Below are positions 11,590 to 22,100 of a stretch of 64,000 nucleotides of DNA, piece by piece. Both the position numbers and the translations under genes were made by a program. The notes under the pieces were generated by a model that did no database searches, had not been told where the DNA came from, and saw nothing but the letters and a program-made list of their open reading frames with translations. The DNA comes from Ischnura elegans (taxonomy: Eukaryota; Arthropoda; Insecta; Odonata; Coenagrionidae), in assembly GCF_921293095.1 (NCBI RefSeq), contig NC_060246.1, positions 15,518,001 to 15,582,000 on the forward strand, in the 5' to 3' direction. Numbering within the stretch: the first letter of the stretch is position 1; the number at the start of each line of letters is the position of its first letter.

Positions 11590-13350
11590 CACTGGACGGC
11601 AAAAAATAATTTTTTCTCGAGCCCTGATACCATTCCTGCTAATTCTTATGTAAAATGACCTCCTGATCTGAATCCGAATGTGACATCCGTTTTTTTCCAT
11701 CACCCACCATTTTCGGGGGGAAGCCCCCCCTCTAATTTTCATCACTTTTGCAATAATTTGGAGGAATGAAAAGGATTATATTAGCATTTATATTTCTTAT
11801 TAGGTTTTTGAAAGGTGAAAAGTTCTAAAATATGATAATTAATGGTAAGGGTGTAGATTTGGGGGGATTCGTTTCCATTAATGATTTAAAAAAAACACAA
11901 AAAATTATCAACCTTTCCTTTTTTTGCAATTTTTTTCTTCATTTTTCAGCTCCCATTTCATCTTCCCCTACCGGAAATACCCCAGAATGATGAGAAAATA
12001 CATCAAAAGCTCACATTAGCAATAATAAAAATATTTAAGATCACGGCATAGAAAAAAATAATGCAAATTTGTGCCAACAGTTCATAAGGTACGCTACCAT
12101 GCTGGCGCCCTCAATACCACACGCGTATCAACAAAGAATGTAAAGAACGATGAATAACATAAGTAATTTGGTATTTGATTTCCTTTTATACACTGAGGCA
12201 TTGGCGAATACAGATGGGGGGCATAGGGGGTGCACCTTGGGGGTGTTTGCGGGTCAACCCGTATTGCCGAACATTGCAAAACCACAATTGTAACTTTTTT
12301 ATATCTTAAGATGGCATTGTCTTTTACATGTGTATTATCACTTTTAAATAATGTTCATATAACTTGCCTATGACTTGATCATCTTGTGGCACCGTTCCTA
12401 ATGTTAATTTGAAACTGCTCCAAAATATTCTATTAAAAGGTCCATGAGTGAATATGTTACACCCCATGGCCTAATATGCTGACAGCAACTCCTCGACATG
12501 AACGACATAATCATCACTTCTTTGTCACCCAAAAAGTTCTAACACACGTTTCAGAATCTACGGCAAGCTAAATTTTCTTTATGATTCAGGTGTTTCATAA
12601 ACATCGAATCTTGGCAAAGTTTCCTAATCTAGGGGCCCACGAATTTCTTCCTTGGTCATAGCCTCACTAAGATGAGGAAATTAAGTTAAAAATTGAAATT
12701 CAGCTCCTGTCTTGTCGATTGACTTCACGAAATATTTCATCTGTCCTAGTTTGATGTGCAATGGTGGCCAGTGAATATTTTCTGTCAGAACAAGGGGAAA
12801 CATAAGCGTCATTTTTATAACCATGAGTGCAGCTTTCTCGCAGAGGCCAGTTCCGTAAGATGTAAATTTTTTCTCGGGTGCGGCTGTGTATTCACAAAGG
12901 AAGCAGTTCAGAAGCAGCATTAGTAGTTTGACCAAGCATTTCTATAAGTGTTGCTGTATATTTTTATCATTCAGGGGAGGATGATGTGAAATGGAAGCTG
13001 GAAATTTTTAAAAATACGTGAAAAATTGCGAAAAAAATGCAAAATTGATCATTTTTAATGAATTTTTACACAATTTACGGTGACTAATTCCCCCCAAATC
13101 TACCTCTTTACCATAAATATTATTTTTTTAGGATTGTGCACCCCTCAAAACCTCTAGAAAAAATTTAAATGCAAAAATAATCCTTTTAATTCCTCCAAAT
13201 GACCAAAAAGTGATAAAAATTGGAGGGGGGAGCTCCCTTGAAAATGGTAGGTGATGGGGAAAAACGGAGTTCATATTTGGATTTAGGAGGTCATTTTACA
13301 TACAATATCAGCAGGAATGGTGGTAGGGCCGATTTTCATGCCTTCCAGTG
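11590..13350. mobile_element. DNA transposon with ~390-bp terminal inverted repeats
   Basis: The ends read CACTGGACGGC and GCCTTCCAGTG, each flanked by TTA (11587-11589 and 13351-13353), a 3-base target duplication. The inverted similarity runs inward for roughly 390 bases on both sides (11590 to about 11970, and about 12965 to 13350). CACTG ends with a 3-base duplication suit the CMC or PIF/Harbinger groups; I cannot decide between them. The interior holds a decayed minus-strand gene (12400-12935). The 11 bases CACTGGACGGC also occur alone at 11206-11216, perhaps a trace of another copy. Confidence 0.7.
12400..12935 (-). pseudogene. Decayed element gene, WPPLHIKLG-motif protein
   Basis: The open part (12681-12935, minus) reads WPPLHIKLGQMKYFVKSIDK, then a TGAEFQFL stretch. 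Further along, the same strand reads FPHLSEAMTKEE, then VVHVEELLSAY and AMGCNIF, interrupted by stop codons. From memory this series (PPLHIKLGLMK...FVKALDK...FP.LS..K) belongs to a repeated arthropod and cnidarian protein family of unknown function. A frame search would settle it. Its location between long terminal inverted repeats suggests it is cargo or a transposase-associated gene of the 11590-13350 element. Confidence 0.5.
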
Positions 13351-13553
13351 TTATCACTAATTTAAATATGCAAAAGGTAAAACTCAAGTAAAAATTTCTC
13401 CCTTGAAACAGAGCTGATTCTGGGCTGAAACTCTACTGAATGCGCTCAAACTGCCTTGAAACAACCTTGTCACTGCACTGCACTGCCTTGTCCTCAACAA
13501 GAAAAAGAGCACTCAACTGAAACTCTGATGCCATTCTCCCTTGCAAGTCCATT

Positions 13554-13915
13554 GAATTTGAACTGCTTCTCCCTTGCTGCATATGTGCCCCACTGATACT
13601 GAACTGGACAATAGGCTCAGGCCTGGCCGAATTTATGACACCACTGTGTCTCTCTTGACGCATGTCTTTACTGCCTTACCACAGAGCTGCGGCAGCATTG
13701 GGTATCCCCTCTCCCTCATGGATTTGAACTTCTTCTCCCCTGCTGCACATGAGCTCTACTGGCACTGAGCTGGACAGTAAGCTCAAAGGCCTGGCCAACT
13801 TAATAACTCCACTGAATCTCTCTTGCCGAATGTCTTAACTGCCCTGCCACAGAGCTGCTGCAGCATTTGGGTATCCCCTCTCCCTCATGAATTTGAACTG
13901 CTTCTCCCTTGCTGC
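13554..13915. repeat. Tandem repeat, ~167-base unit, about two copies
   Basis: The landmark GAATTTGAACTGCTTCTCCC recurs, with small changes, at 13554, 13720 and 13889. That gives spacings of 166 and 169 bases. Between landmarks, the ACAGAGCTGC and GGTATCCCCTCTCCCTCATG blocks also repeat. Confidence 0.8.
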
Positions 13916-14079
13916 GCGTGTGCTACCCATCGTAAGATTTGCCAACATACGGAACCCTTCTACCGGACATATACGCGACCCCTGTTTCCAGCGGCAATGT
14001 ATTTTTTTAATTTAGCTTTTGGCAACACGTATACCTTTTCCCGCGCGTCAAGCTGTCGGTTGCCGTTATTTCTCTCGAG

Positions 14080-15000
14080 TTGCTAGGAGCGAGGTGAGCG
14101 TGGGTTTTAGCATGAAAAGATTGATGGCATAAATATTTTCCCGGTACTTCGATGTTTGTTAACGGCAAGAATTAATCGAAATTAACGTGAAGGGGAGAAC
14201 GAGGTCGGTGGTGGTGACTGCAGTCATAACTGAAGGTAAGCGTTTTAACTTCTCTGATGGCATGTTTATTCCTTCCATGTTTAGCCATGAGAACGTTGAC
14301 ATTGAATTCGTGTTTTAATCCAGGCACGTTTAAGGATTTCAAGCTCCTTTTTCGGGGGTCATGCAGCCAATAACGAATTCTTCTTTCAACGCGTTGGCGA
14401 CTGCCGTCCACTTTTCCTGCCTCAGGGATACCCCGGACGAGGAGGATAATACACCGACCGGTCATCAATGTTGCGGATGCCGCGCCGTCCGTTAGTCATC
14501 CTGCGGAGGACCGGACTCCGTGAGCTCGAGCAGGCTTTCGAAGAAACAAGGAATGCGGGTATGTTTCGCTATAGTGCAATGTATATTTACTGCTTATACT
14601 TATTAGTTACTGCTGAATGTTTTGGAATCTTACGTGGTTTTCGTTTGGAGTTCACACATAGCCTAAGTAACGAGTCATCGCTTCGTTTTTCATTTAACTA
14701 TGATGCAAAGCGCATGCTTCCTCAGTGATAATTTAAGTTTTGTTTTCTATAATTTGAATGATTCACATTAATGCACCATATAACTAATAAGACAAGTAAA
14801 GGAGAGTTTTTTATGCGCAATTTTGCTAATTTGATTTTGAGTTAAGTCGTTTGTGACTCTCATCAGTCATGTTTCTTCTCTTTTTCAGGAGCATCTAACT
14901 TCCATGACTTCTTTCATTTGGAATATTTGTGTATGTGCTTTTAACAGCCATTAATTTATTGATGTATTTTCTTGTTCTAATAAATTGTGTCTTTAAAAAT
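14080..15000 (+). other. Possible small transcription unit in CpG-rich core
   Basis: A CpG-rich block precedes an ATG at 14468 whose frame reads MLRMPRRPLVILRRTGLREL, then EQAFEETRNAG up to a donor (GTATGT) at 14560. A pyrimidine-rich acceptor (TTTTTCAG) at 14889 would join it to a short tail ending in TAA, about 45 codons in all. An AATAAA lies near 14979. A non-coding RNA or captured host first exon are alternatives. The predicted peptide matches nothing I know. Confidence 0.25.
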
Positions 15001-15202
15001 GTTGTGGTCAATTGCAGTTATAGTAACTATTGTTGATCGCAATCACCTATCCACCTTCTCTTATCAAGCATGCAAAATTGTGGGAGAAATCTGTTATGTG
15101 ATCATCCACTGTTGGCTGGGTTGCGCAAGTTGGTAATTGACTGTGTTTCATATGATTTGACAAGGGAATTTTAATGGATTGGGCAGGGGAAATGTATTCA
15201 GC

Positions 15203-15376
15203 CAAACAAGGGAGTTTCAGCCTGGCATACAAGGGAGTTTCAGCCTAGCTATCCAATGGAGTTTCAGTCTAGCTGGCCAAGGGAGTTTCAGTCTAGCCGG
15301 TAGCCAAGGGAGTTTCAGTCTAGTTAGTGGCCAAGGGAGTTTCAGTTTAGTCAGCCAAGGGAGTTTCATTGGAGTA
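15203..15376. repeat. Minisatellite, 24-27-base unit, seven copies
   Basis: Seven consecutive units begin AAGGGAGTTTCAG (or AATGGAGTTTCAG), followed by a variable TCTAGCTGGCC-like half. Unit length differs by three bases here and there, so it reads open on both strands. It lies inside the right end of the 13383-15540 element. Confidence 0.85.
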
Positions 15377-15540
15377 GCTGGAGTTCTTAATTGCACTGCT
15401 ACTGCACTGCCATCCCTCTCCCAAACTCCACTGGTTTGTTTCAATTTCAATGCAGTTTCAGCATAGAAGCAAGGCAGTGAGTTTCAAGGTAGTTTCAGCC
15501 CAGTTTCAGTCAAGTTGCAAGGGAGAAATTTTTACTTGAG

Positions 15541-16600
15541 AAGGTCTGCAGGCATTAATTACGAACTTTAGATGTATTTCGCATGGAAATGATTAAGGGC
15601 CTGTTTCCAGGGCCTCATAGGCCCTGTTGAAGAATGAAAAATAGTTTACCTCCTATTGTCAGCCCTACTGAATACACACTCAAAATTTTATTACTACAAA
15701 AACTGTGACAAGAGAATTTTATATATTAGATTGATAGGTACTTCTTCTATGTATTTGTTGCATTATATAACATTCAGCTATACTATATAGATGTAATACA
15801 TATCATGTGATTACTGGGTATAAAAATAGCTTTATATATAGTGATCACAATTTTAAAATGTCTATGTAGAGAATACATATTATCATTAGAGTTCGAAAAT
15901 AAATATCATCACTATAGTATTTTTTCCAAGGGAAGCCCTATGTTTTCCCAGATACAACCATTAAGCTTTCTCTCACTAGATCCCACTAAATATTGGAAAG
16001 AGGAAAATAACTTACAGAAGTCTTTCTACTGCAACTAATTTTGCTGCTGGCCGTGTGAGAGAGAGGCATTCATCAACGTTTTCTTTTTCCCTCGCCTCTT
16101 TGGCCAGCATATTTTTTCCCATGCTGACATCCATATTAAATACGTCAGTGCACCTTGAAATATTCAACAGAAATCACAGGCATAAATTCATATGATACAT
16201 ATCCAACTTCCACCACTGACAAATTCTTCATGAATGTATTCAGACGGTCCAAGAGTATACAATAATGACCACCAATTAATGAAACTATCACAGTCTAACA
16301 ACCTGTTAAAGACTAATAAACACAGACTATAAGGAATACATTCCATGAAGACTTTGATTACAGTCTAACAAGCACTAGGCGACATAGCAGTCTAATGGGA
16401 GATGAATTACCATGAATTACGCGGATGACTAAACGTTTCGATGACACTCACAACATTTTTGCATGTCAGAATCCTGAATGCCTATGTTAAACTCCATTTA
16501 TAGGTTAAATAATACTTAATCATTAAAAAAATTACGATGCATTTAATATTATTGGAAATGCTACCACAAACCTCGAATGCCACGAGAAAATATGGCTAAC
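15541..16600. other. Unassigned AT-rich intergenic stretch
   Basis: No coding frame, structured RNA or repeat end recognised. Confidence 0.4.
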
Positions 16601-16665
16601 TCACCATGGAAACGAACCATGGCAACCATGATGACCGCGATAACCCGTAGCAACAATATTTTACT
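16601..16665. promoter_or_regulatory. Cluster of X-box-like half sites
   Basis: Within 65 bases there are CACCATGGAAAC, AACCATGGCAAC and ACCCGTAGCAAC. Each resembles one or both halves of the RFX-factor X-box (GTNRCC...RGYAAC) in one orientation. RFX sites typically drive ciliary genes. None is a perfect match, so this is suggestive only. Confidence 0.25.
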
Positions 16666-17140
16666 TGAGTTCAGCGAAAGTCAAGCCACTGAAACCACTT
16701 TCAGCTAATCATTCCGGGATCCGCCCACCTTTTCAGGCTTCCGAAATTACGAGAATCATTCGCGATGACACCAACCACGTTATTGCAATAGAAGAATGTC
16801 ACTCCACCGATTGCGCTTCGAATATGTCTCGGCAAATGGCTTTTACCGTACATGCTAACATGAGGAAGAGCGAGCACACATTAGAGACGCGTGCGGATGA
16901 CCATAGTAAATGTAATTCACGTCTTTCCTCAAAGAGTGATGGCAAATAATGTAAGAACGACAACTGCGAGGTATAAATTTTGGAACTACATAGTGACATG
17001 GATATCGGCACCACTAACATTTCTTTCGAACATGAAAAAAACAGTAAAGTGGGCATCATTAAAAACCAGAAAACGGATGGATTCGTAGCATTCACAATCA
17101 TTGGCATTCAAATTAACGATTTTGCGTTGTGTAAACACTA
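16665..17140 (+). pseudogene. Possible decayed coding stretch, unidentified
   Basis: One plus-strand frame is protein-like for about 155 codons. It starts near SSAKVKPLKPLSANHSGIRP, passes HTLETRADDHSKCNSRLSSK, and after two in-frame TAA codons (16947 and near 16974) continues as DIGTTNISFEHEKNSKVGII to INDFALCKH and a stop. There is no ATG at its start. The composition on both sides of the stops is coding-like, which suggests a recently broken gene or two exons read through. I do not recognise it. Confidence 0.3.
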
Positions 17141-17212
17141 AATAGTTGCTTTATAAAATTTTCCAGTGCGCGGGGGCCCTTACGAAAGAAGCTATCGTGT
17201 TCCGAAGTTGAT

Positions 17213-17701
17213 TCCCAGTCAACACAAAAATTATGGCCTCAATGTGGTTTACCTGTGGCAACTATGGCTAGCCACAACTTGTCGCGGCGTACGCGTATTA
17301 TGGCCCGACCATGGAAGAACCCCTCCATGGTCCGACTCCCATCCAGCAAGCCGTAGTTCGGCTTGCCAAACACATGTACAACTATGGGCACACTTAGGAA
17401 AGTGTCAGGAATGCCACAGATTGGCAAACCAAACATTTGAAAAAATAAGTATATTACGGTTGCAATTGATACAGGTTTGTTGGTGAGTTATTAAAATGGA
17501 AATTGGTTGATGCTATTGACATAAAGAAAGTGTACTATATCTATACTTAAGCCACATTATGGCGGACCACACTTTGGCCATATCTTGCCGGATAGCACCC
17601 AGTCGGGCCAATCATACGGCAAGCCATAGCCATAGTTGCCACAGGTAAAACACAATTCGGCCACATTAATGTGGCCATAAGTACGTGTTGTGTTGACTGG
17701 G
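17213..17701. mobile_element. MITE with CCCAGTCAACACAA termini
   Basis: The ends are a perfect 14-base inverted repeat, CCCAGTCAACACAA and TTGTGTTGACTGGG. Inverted similarity extends inward through a TTACCTGTGGCAACTATGGC block. The element is 489 bases with no coding capacity. I could not identify a target duplication or superfamily. It ends about 630 bases before the NOA1 start codon. Confidence 0.75.
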
Positions 17702-17939
17702 TGGGTTCAGCTTCGCGGCGACAGCGCGAAACCCGCGTGCACGTTGCTTAAGTTTCCGAAGGAGGCAGAAGTAAATAGGTCAAAATATACCAAAGTCCTA
17801 TGGCAAAACCATATAATTGGTTGGGAGAAACCGTGGATGGAGAAAATTCGTGTGCTTGTGCGCAATATTTCGACCCTTATATTTTTTAAATATGCAATTT
17901 TCGCGGCATGGTTGGATTCGACCGATCGATAGACTCGAC

Positions 17940-18333
17940 CTCTCGACTCTACTCGACAGTGGATTGGCTGCACTGAATTCAATTATCCAATGAGTGTTAT
18001 TTATACAAAAGTGATCCGAGCACCCATTTTTATGGACAACTATGATTGGCTAGATTTGCATTGTACTCAACCCTTCGACCTCTTCGAGTATTCGATCGCG
18101 CAGCGGTGCGATTTGAACAAAAGCAGGCGAAAATAGAGGATACGAATGTGGGCACCAAATATTCGTGATGGGCACTGTGAAGTGATAATTAATACTTCGT
18201 TGATTCGCCGAAATTCGAGTGATTATGGTTTTGTGTTCTCTGAATATATACGGAGAAAAAGTAACGGAGTGTTTCACATATTCGCGGAAAATCTTCTGTA
18301 ATTCCACGTAGTGAGTAGTTAATCTAAGGGGGG
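17940..18333 (+). promoter_or_regulatory. Putative NOA1 promoter region with CCAAT/ATTGG boxes
   Basis: Upstream of the NOA1 start are GATTGGC near 17951, TCCAATG near 17986 and GATTGGC near 18044. These are three CCAAT-type boxes in about 100 bases in both orientations, a common NF-Y-responsive layout. No TATA box is obvious near the start. The transcription start cannot be placed from sequence alone. Confidence 0.35.
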
Positions 18334-19189
18334 ATGATGCTTGTTTTAAAATACGGTGGTAATTTTAAGTGTGGTAAGCAGTTTGTTTATAGCCGTATAA
18401 GTCGTAGATGCTGCTCTCAACTGAATGTTTGCGAACCACATGATGGCACGTTCCCAGCGGAGGTTAAAGATTCTCCTGTGGACGTAGGTGACCGAGTAAA
18501 GAATGTGGAAAACAAAGTAATCTACAGTTCTATCCTGCACCGAAATCAAATTCTTAGCTGGAAGGAAATAAGAAAGATACAGAGATATGCCGAGAAAGAT
18601 GCTATGTCGAAAAGACGCGAGAAATTGAAGGAGCATACTTTCCCTATATCAATGAGGTACATGGAAGGATTCATCTCTGAAACTAGCCCTAGTGGAAGCA
18701 GTGTCATTAATCTGCCTATCGGTAAGGATAACTCTGAGGTGCAGGTTTCGTGTGCTGAAGGTGCTGAAATCGTTCGATCAGAATTCGCTGATAGTTTCGA
18801 TGAAATGATGTCTGCCGTGCCAGCATCGTCACCTACGGTTGCATCATTGGAGACCTGTGATGGCCATGATTTGGTTTCCAGCAAATACCTCGAAAGTAAA
18901 ATATCATGTGGAGGTTGTGGAGCACAAATACAGTGTGAACAAATGTACCAGCCGGGATATATTCCCTTAGAATTTCTTTCCTCTTCCAACCAAAACCAAA
19001 AATCGACTCTACTTTGCCAGAGATGTTACTTCACTCGAAGTGTAAAAGTATTATTGCGAGTGAATTATAACCCCTTCAGCTATTTGAAAGGATTGACAAA
19101 ATTGAGGAGTAGGCGCTCTTTAATTTTGGCTGTATTTGATGTCACGGATGTCTCACTCAACATTAGTTCATCCATCAGAAATTTTGTTG
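18334..19189 (+). CDS. NOA1: NOA1 exon 1
   Basis: Residues 1-285: mitochondrial presequence, the linker and the zinc finger (CGGCG and LCQRC pairs), ending just after the start of the GTPase fold ([11 protein letters not shown]). Donor GTGAGT, phase 1. Confidence 0.93.
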
Positions 19190-22100
19190 GTGAGTTTTGC
19201 CTCTTTGATGGATCGTTTTAATTTATCTTGAATTTATGGTTTATTTTATTTATTGCGATTTATTTGGAAGAAGCGTAATGCTTTTTGGTGGTACACCTCG
19301 TGAGAGTCATCAAATATTAGCATATACGTGGACAGGAAAGGTCAAGAACTACTGACTATGTTCAATGGTGTCAGGCTCAACTTTGTGGAAGTTGAAGTTC
19401 ACAAATGAAAAAACGAAGTCGTTTTTTCATTTGTGAACTACTGACTAATTTTTGCAAGTTGTGTATGGGTATGGAAAGCTATACATCATATGTTCTAATT
19501 TCACTTTGACATCTATAATTAGTCAAGTTTGTGGATCAACCATCAAGTATAGAGTCTTTCTGTGCTAATGTTCGCCATTTGTCTGTGGACTTGAGGACTA
19601 TAATAGAGCTTTCCTCTTGGCCTATGCTTATAAAATTATGTCGTATGGAATTCTGGTTTACAAGTGCCATCTCGACCAAGATTTGATGCAGCTACTTAGA
19701 TGACTGTGGAATTGTCTTCTCATTATCTTTTTGTTAGAAGGTATCTTAGAATATAAAATTAAAATTTAATGATTTTGACCATTAGTCAGAATTAAAATTA
19801 TGCAGAATTAAAATGAGTCCTACAGATTCATATCCTACCATATTCCTAAAATCCCTCCACTTGCAGTTTTCATTCTATCTTGATATCCATTGTTTCCGAT
19901 GGGTGATACACCTGCCTTTGTTCTTGCAATTTAGTGATTGGTAGCGGAGTGCTGGGACCTACTCAGACAAAGCGAATGCATTATCTAAACTTTGTATGGC
20001 ATGATATTAACTACGTAATTATAAGTAAATGGTGGGTTACCCTTGGGTGAATTTGAAATTGTTTAAAAGCAGTTAATTGTGGGTGACTAGTTGGCAAAGC
20101 TCGCTTGTAGGTGATATTGATTTGCTGTAATCTCTTTATCCTCTCATTTTGGCCTCTTGTGGACTCTCTTTCATAAATATACAGACTTTCAAAAACAGGC
20201 CTCAGTTTTCTCAGGACCCTAATTTTATGGACATTGAAAATGTCCAAAAATACATTGAAATGCAATAAAAATAATAGAAGGTACGTAAGTATAATATCTC
20301 AATGTGTCCATTCTTCCGGTGCTACTGTGTCGCTTGTTGTTTAAGACAACAGTTTTGCTGGCCCTGCTGCTCGTGTCCTCAGGTCGAAGATGCCGGTCCA
20401 CAATTCTTATCCATGATATATGTATACGGGCTCAGTCCCGCCAGTTGTGGCTGCTGCTCTCTCATTGGCCGGTTTAATCAGTCTTCTCCAATAGGCATCC
20501 AAGTGTTAGCCATCGTCCCTATTGAAATTGTACATCCAGGACCATCGGTGAGAGTGCAGCAGTCACATCTTGAGGGACTGTGCAGATATATAAGGAGGAT
20601 GAGAATTATGGACTGGCATGTTCGGCCTCAAGACACTGGCAGCAGTGCCAGCAAAATTGTTGTCTTAAACCAACAATCGACGTGGTAGCACCGGAAGAAT
20701 GGAGACATTGGCACCTCAACACTGCGGAAACCTACGTAGTCATAATATCTCAGTGTTGCAATGACTTTGTCTGGGATAAAAGGAAGATGCTTGAAAGGAT
20801 GATGGAGATATAGGGTAGTAGGTGGGGAAAGGGTAGGTGGAGGTTATGGGTAGGTAAGAAGTTCACTGCTGCCCCTTTGAAAAACAGTATAAGTATTTTA
20901 GTGGCCTTTGGCGATATGGTCACTTTTTGAACTGCAATATACTTTAACCTATGTTTCCCTGCATTCTGAATTCTAATTTCATGTGCTCTGTGGCTTTTCA
21001 TTGTCACCATGCCTATCATGTTCAGTTTGTTAAGTGTGCCACCATAGACTCCCCTCAGTTACTATGCCAGTGTGATGCTGGACACCGAGGGCACCATGTG
21101 GCTTCATTTAATGTTCTGCAAGTCTTCCGTTATTTCCCAATAATGGTTGTCTGATGTGTATCAAGGATTTCTCTTATTCTTGCGGCCTCTAATTTTTTTA
21201 TATCCTTGCAGGGGAAGGTCATCCGGTTATTCTTATTGGAAATAAGGTTGACCTGCTTCCGCCTGATTGCCATGGCTATTTAAATCGAGTGAAGAATCGC
21301 ATGAGAGAAATTTTCAAATCCAATGGTCATCTGAACGTTAAGGATGTTTTCCTAGTAAGCTCATCTTCTGGAATAGGGATTGAAAGTTTGATTACCAAGC
21401 TATTCAGCACGTGGAAAAACTATGGTAAGATGTGTGAGACTCCTGCATTCTCTTCCCTACAGCCATAAAATTTTCATTTGGAACTTAGGTGCATCAAATA
21501 AGATCAAGATGCCGGCAATAATTAGCCAATTAATGTTCCGCTCTAATTTATTGAAAATAAACATTGATTTTGGTTAATTCATGCCTTCAAGAGTCATGTG
21601 GTGTTTGTTCATATATATGAGATGAGTAAAAAGTCGAGATGTGCAAATAGTATCTGCGAATTCTCGAATACTAGAAAGTATTCTATATTTGAGATCTTGA
21701 ATTATTATCCTAAAGGTACAATCTCAAATACTTTGAAATTCGCTCCATACGCTGTCGCACGCACATTGTTGGTAGTTGACTCGTAAAAATGTAGAGAACT
21801 AGTCGTTTGGTGCATGCAGCACTGTTTTAAGCAAGTTGACAAACTACGTAAAATTCGGGGATTAGAGCGGTGAAAAGAGTTCAACGTGGGGAACCGAAAA
21901 TGATGGGGTGAAAAAATCCGAAAACCCCCGGTTTCCCCCACTAGGAAAACCTCAGTGCCGTGGGATAGTAACTATGTAGTCCACAATTCCCAAAGTCCTC
22001 TACCCCCTCCATCCATCAGCCCTCGGCCCCTCCTCCGACACATTCCTCCTCTCCGAAATCAAACAAAAGGCCCCAGCTGGCACAGGGTTCATATTATGAA

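Larger units (their letters stand above)
13383..15540. mobile_element. Terminal-inverted-repeat element with tandem repeats inside both ends
   Basis: The two ends are inverted copies beginning with a perfect stretch of about 22 bases (starting CTCAAGTAAAAATTTCTCCC). Similarity continues for more than 100 bases through GGGCTGAAACT and CACTGCCTTG blocks. Just inside the left end are about two copies of a ~167-base tandem repeat. Just inside the right end is a 24-27-base minisatellite. The core (about 13920-14560) is CpG-rich and unlike the ends. No transposase is recognised and no clear target duplication was found, so superfamily is unknown. Confidence 0.55.

Noticed and set aside
14172-14468. 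Minus-strand basic protein
   Set aside because: Open frame arises from CpG-rich sequence opposite the possible plus-strand unit; no start context or motif.
15203-15376. CRISPR-like regular repeat array
   Set aside because: Units are contiguous with no unique spacers and the genome is eukaryotic; it is a minisatellite.
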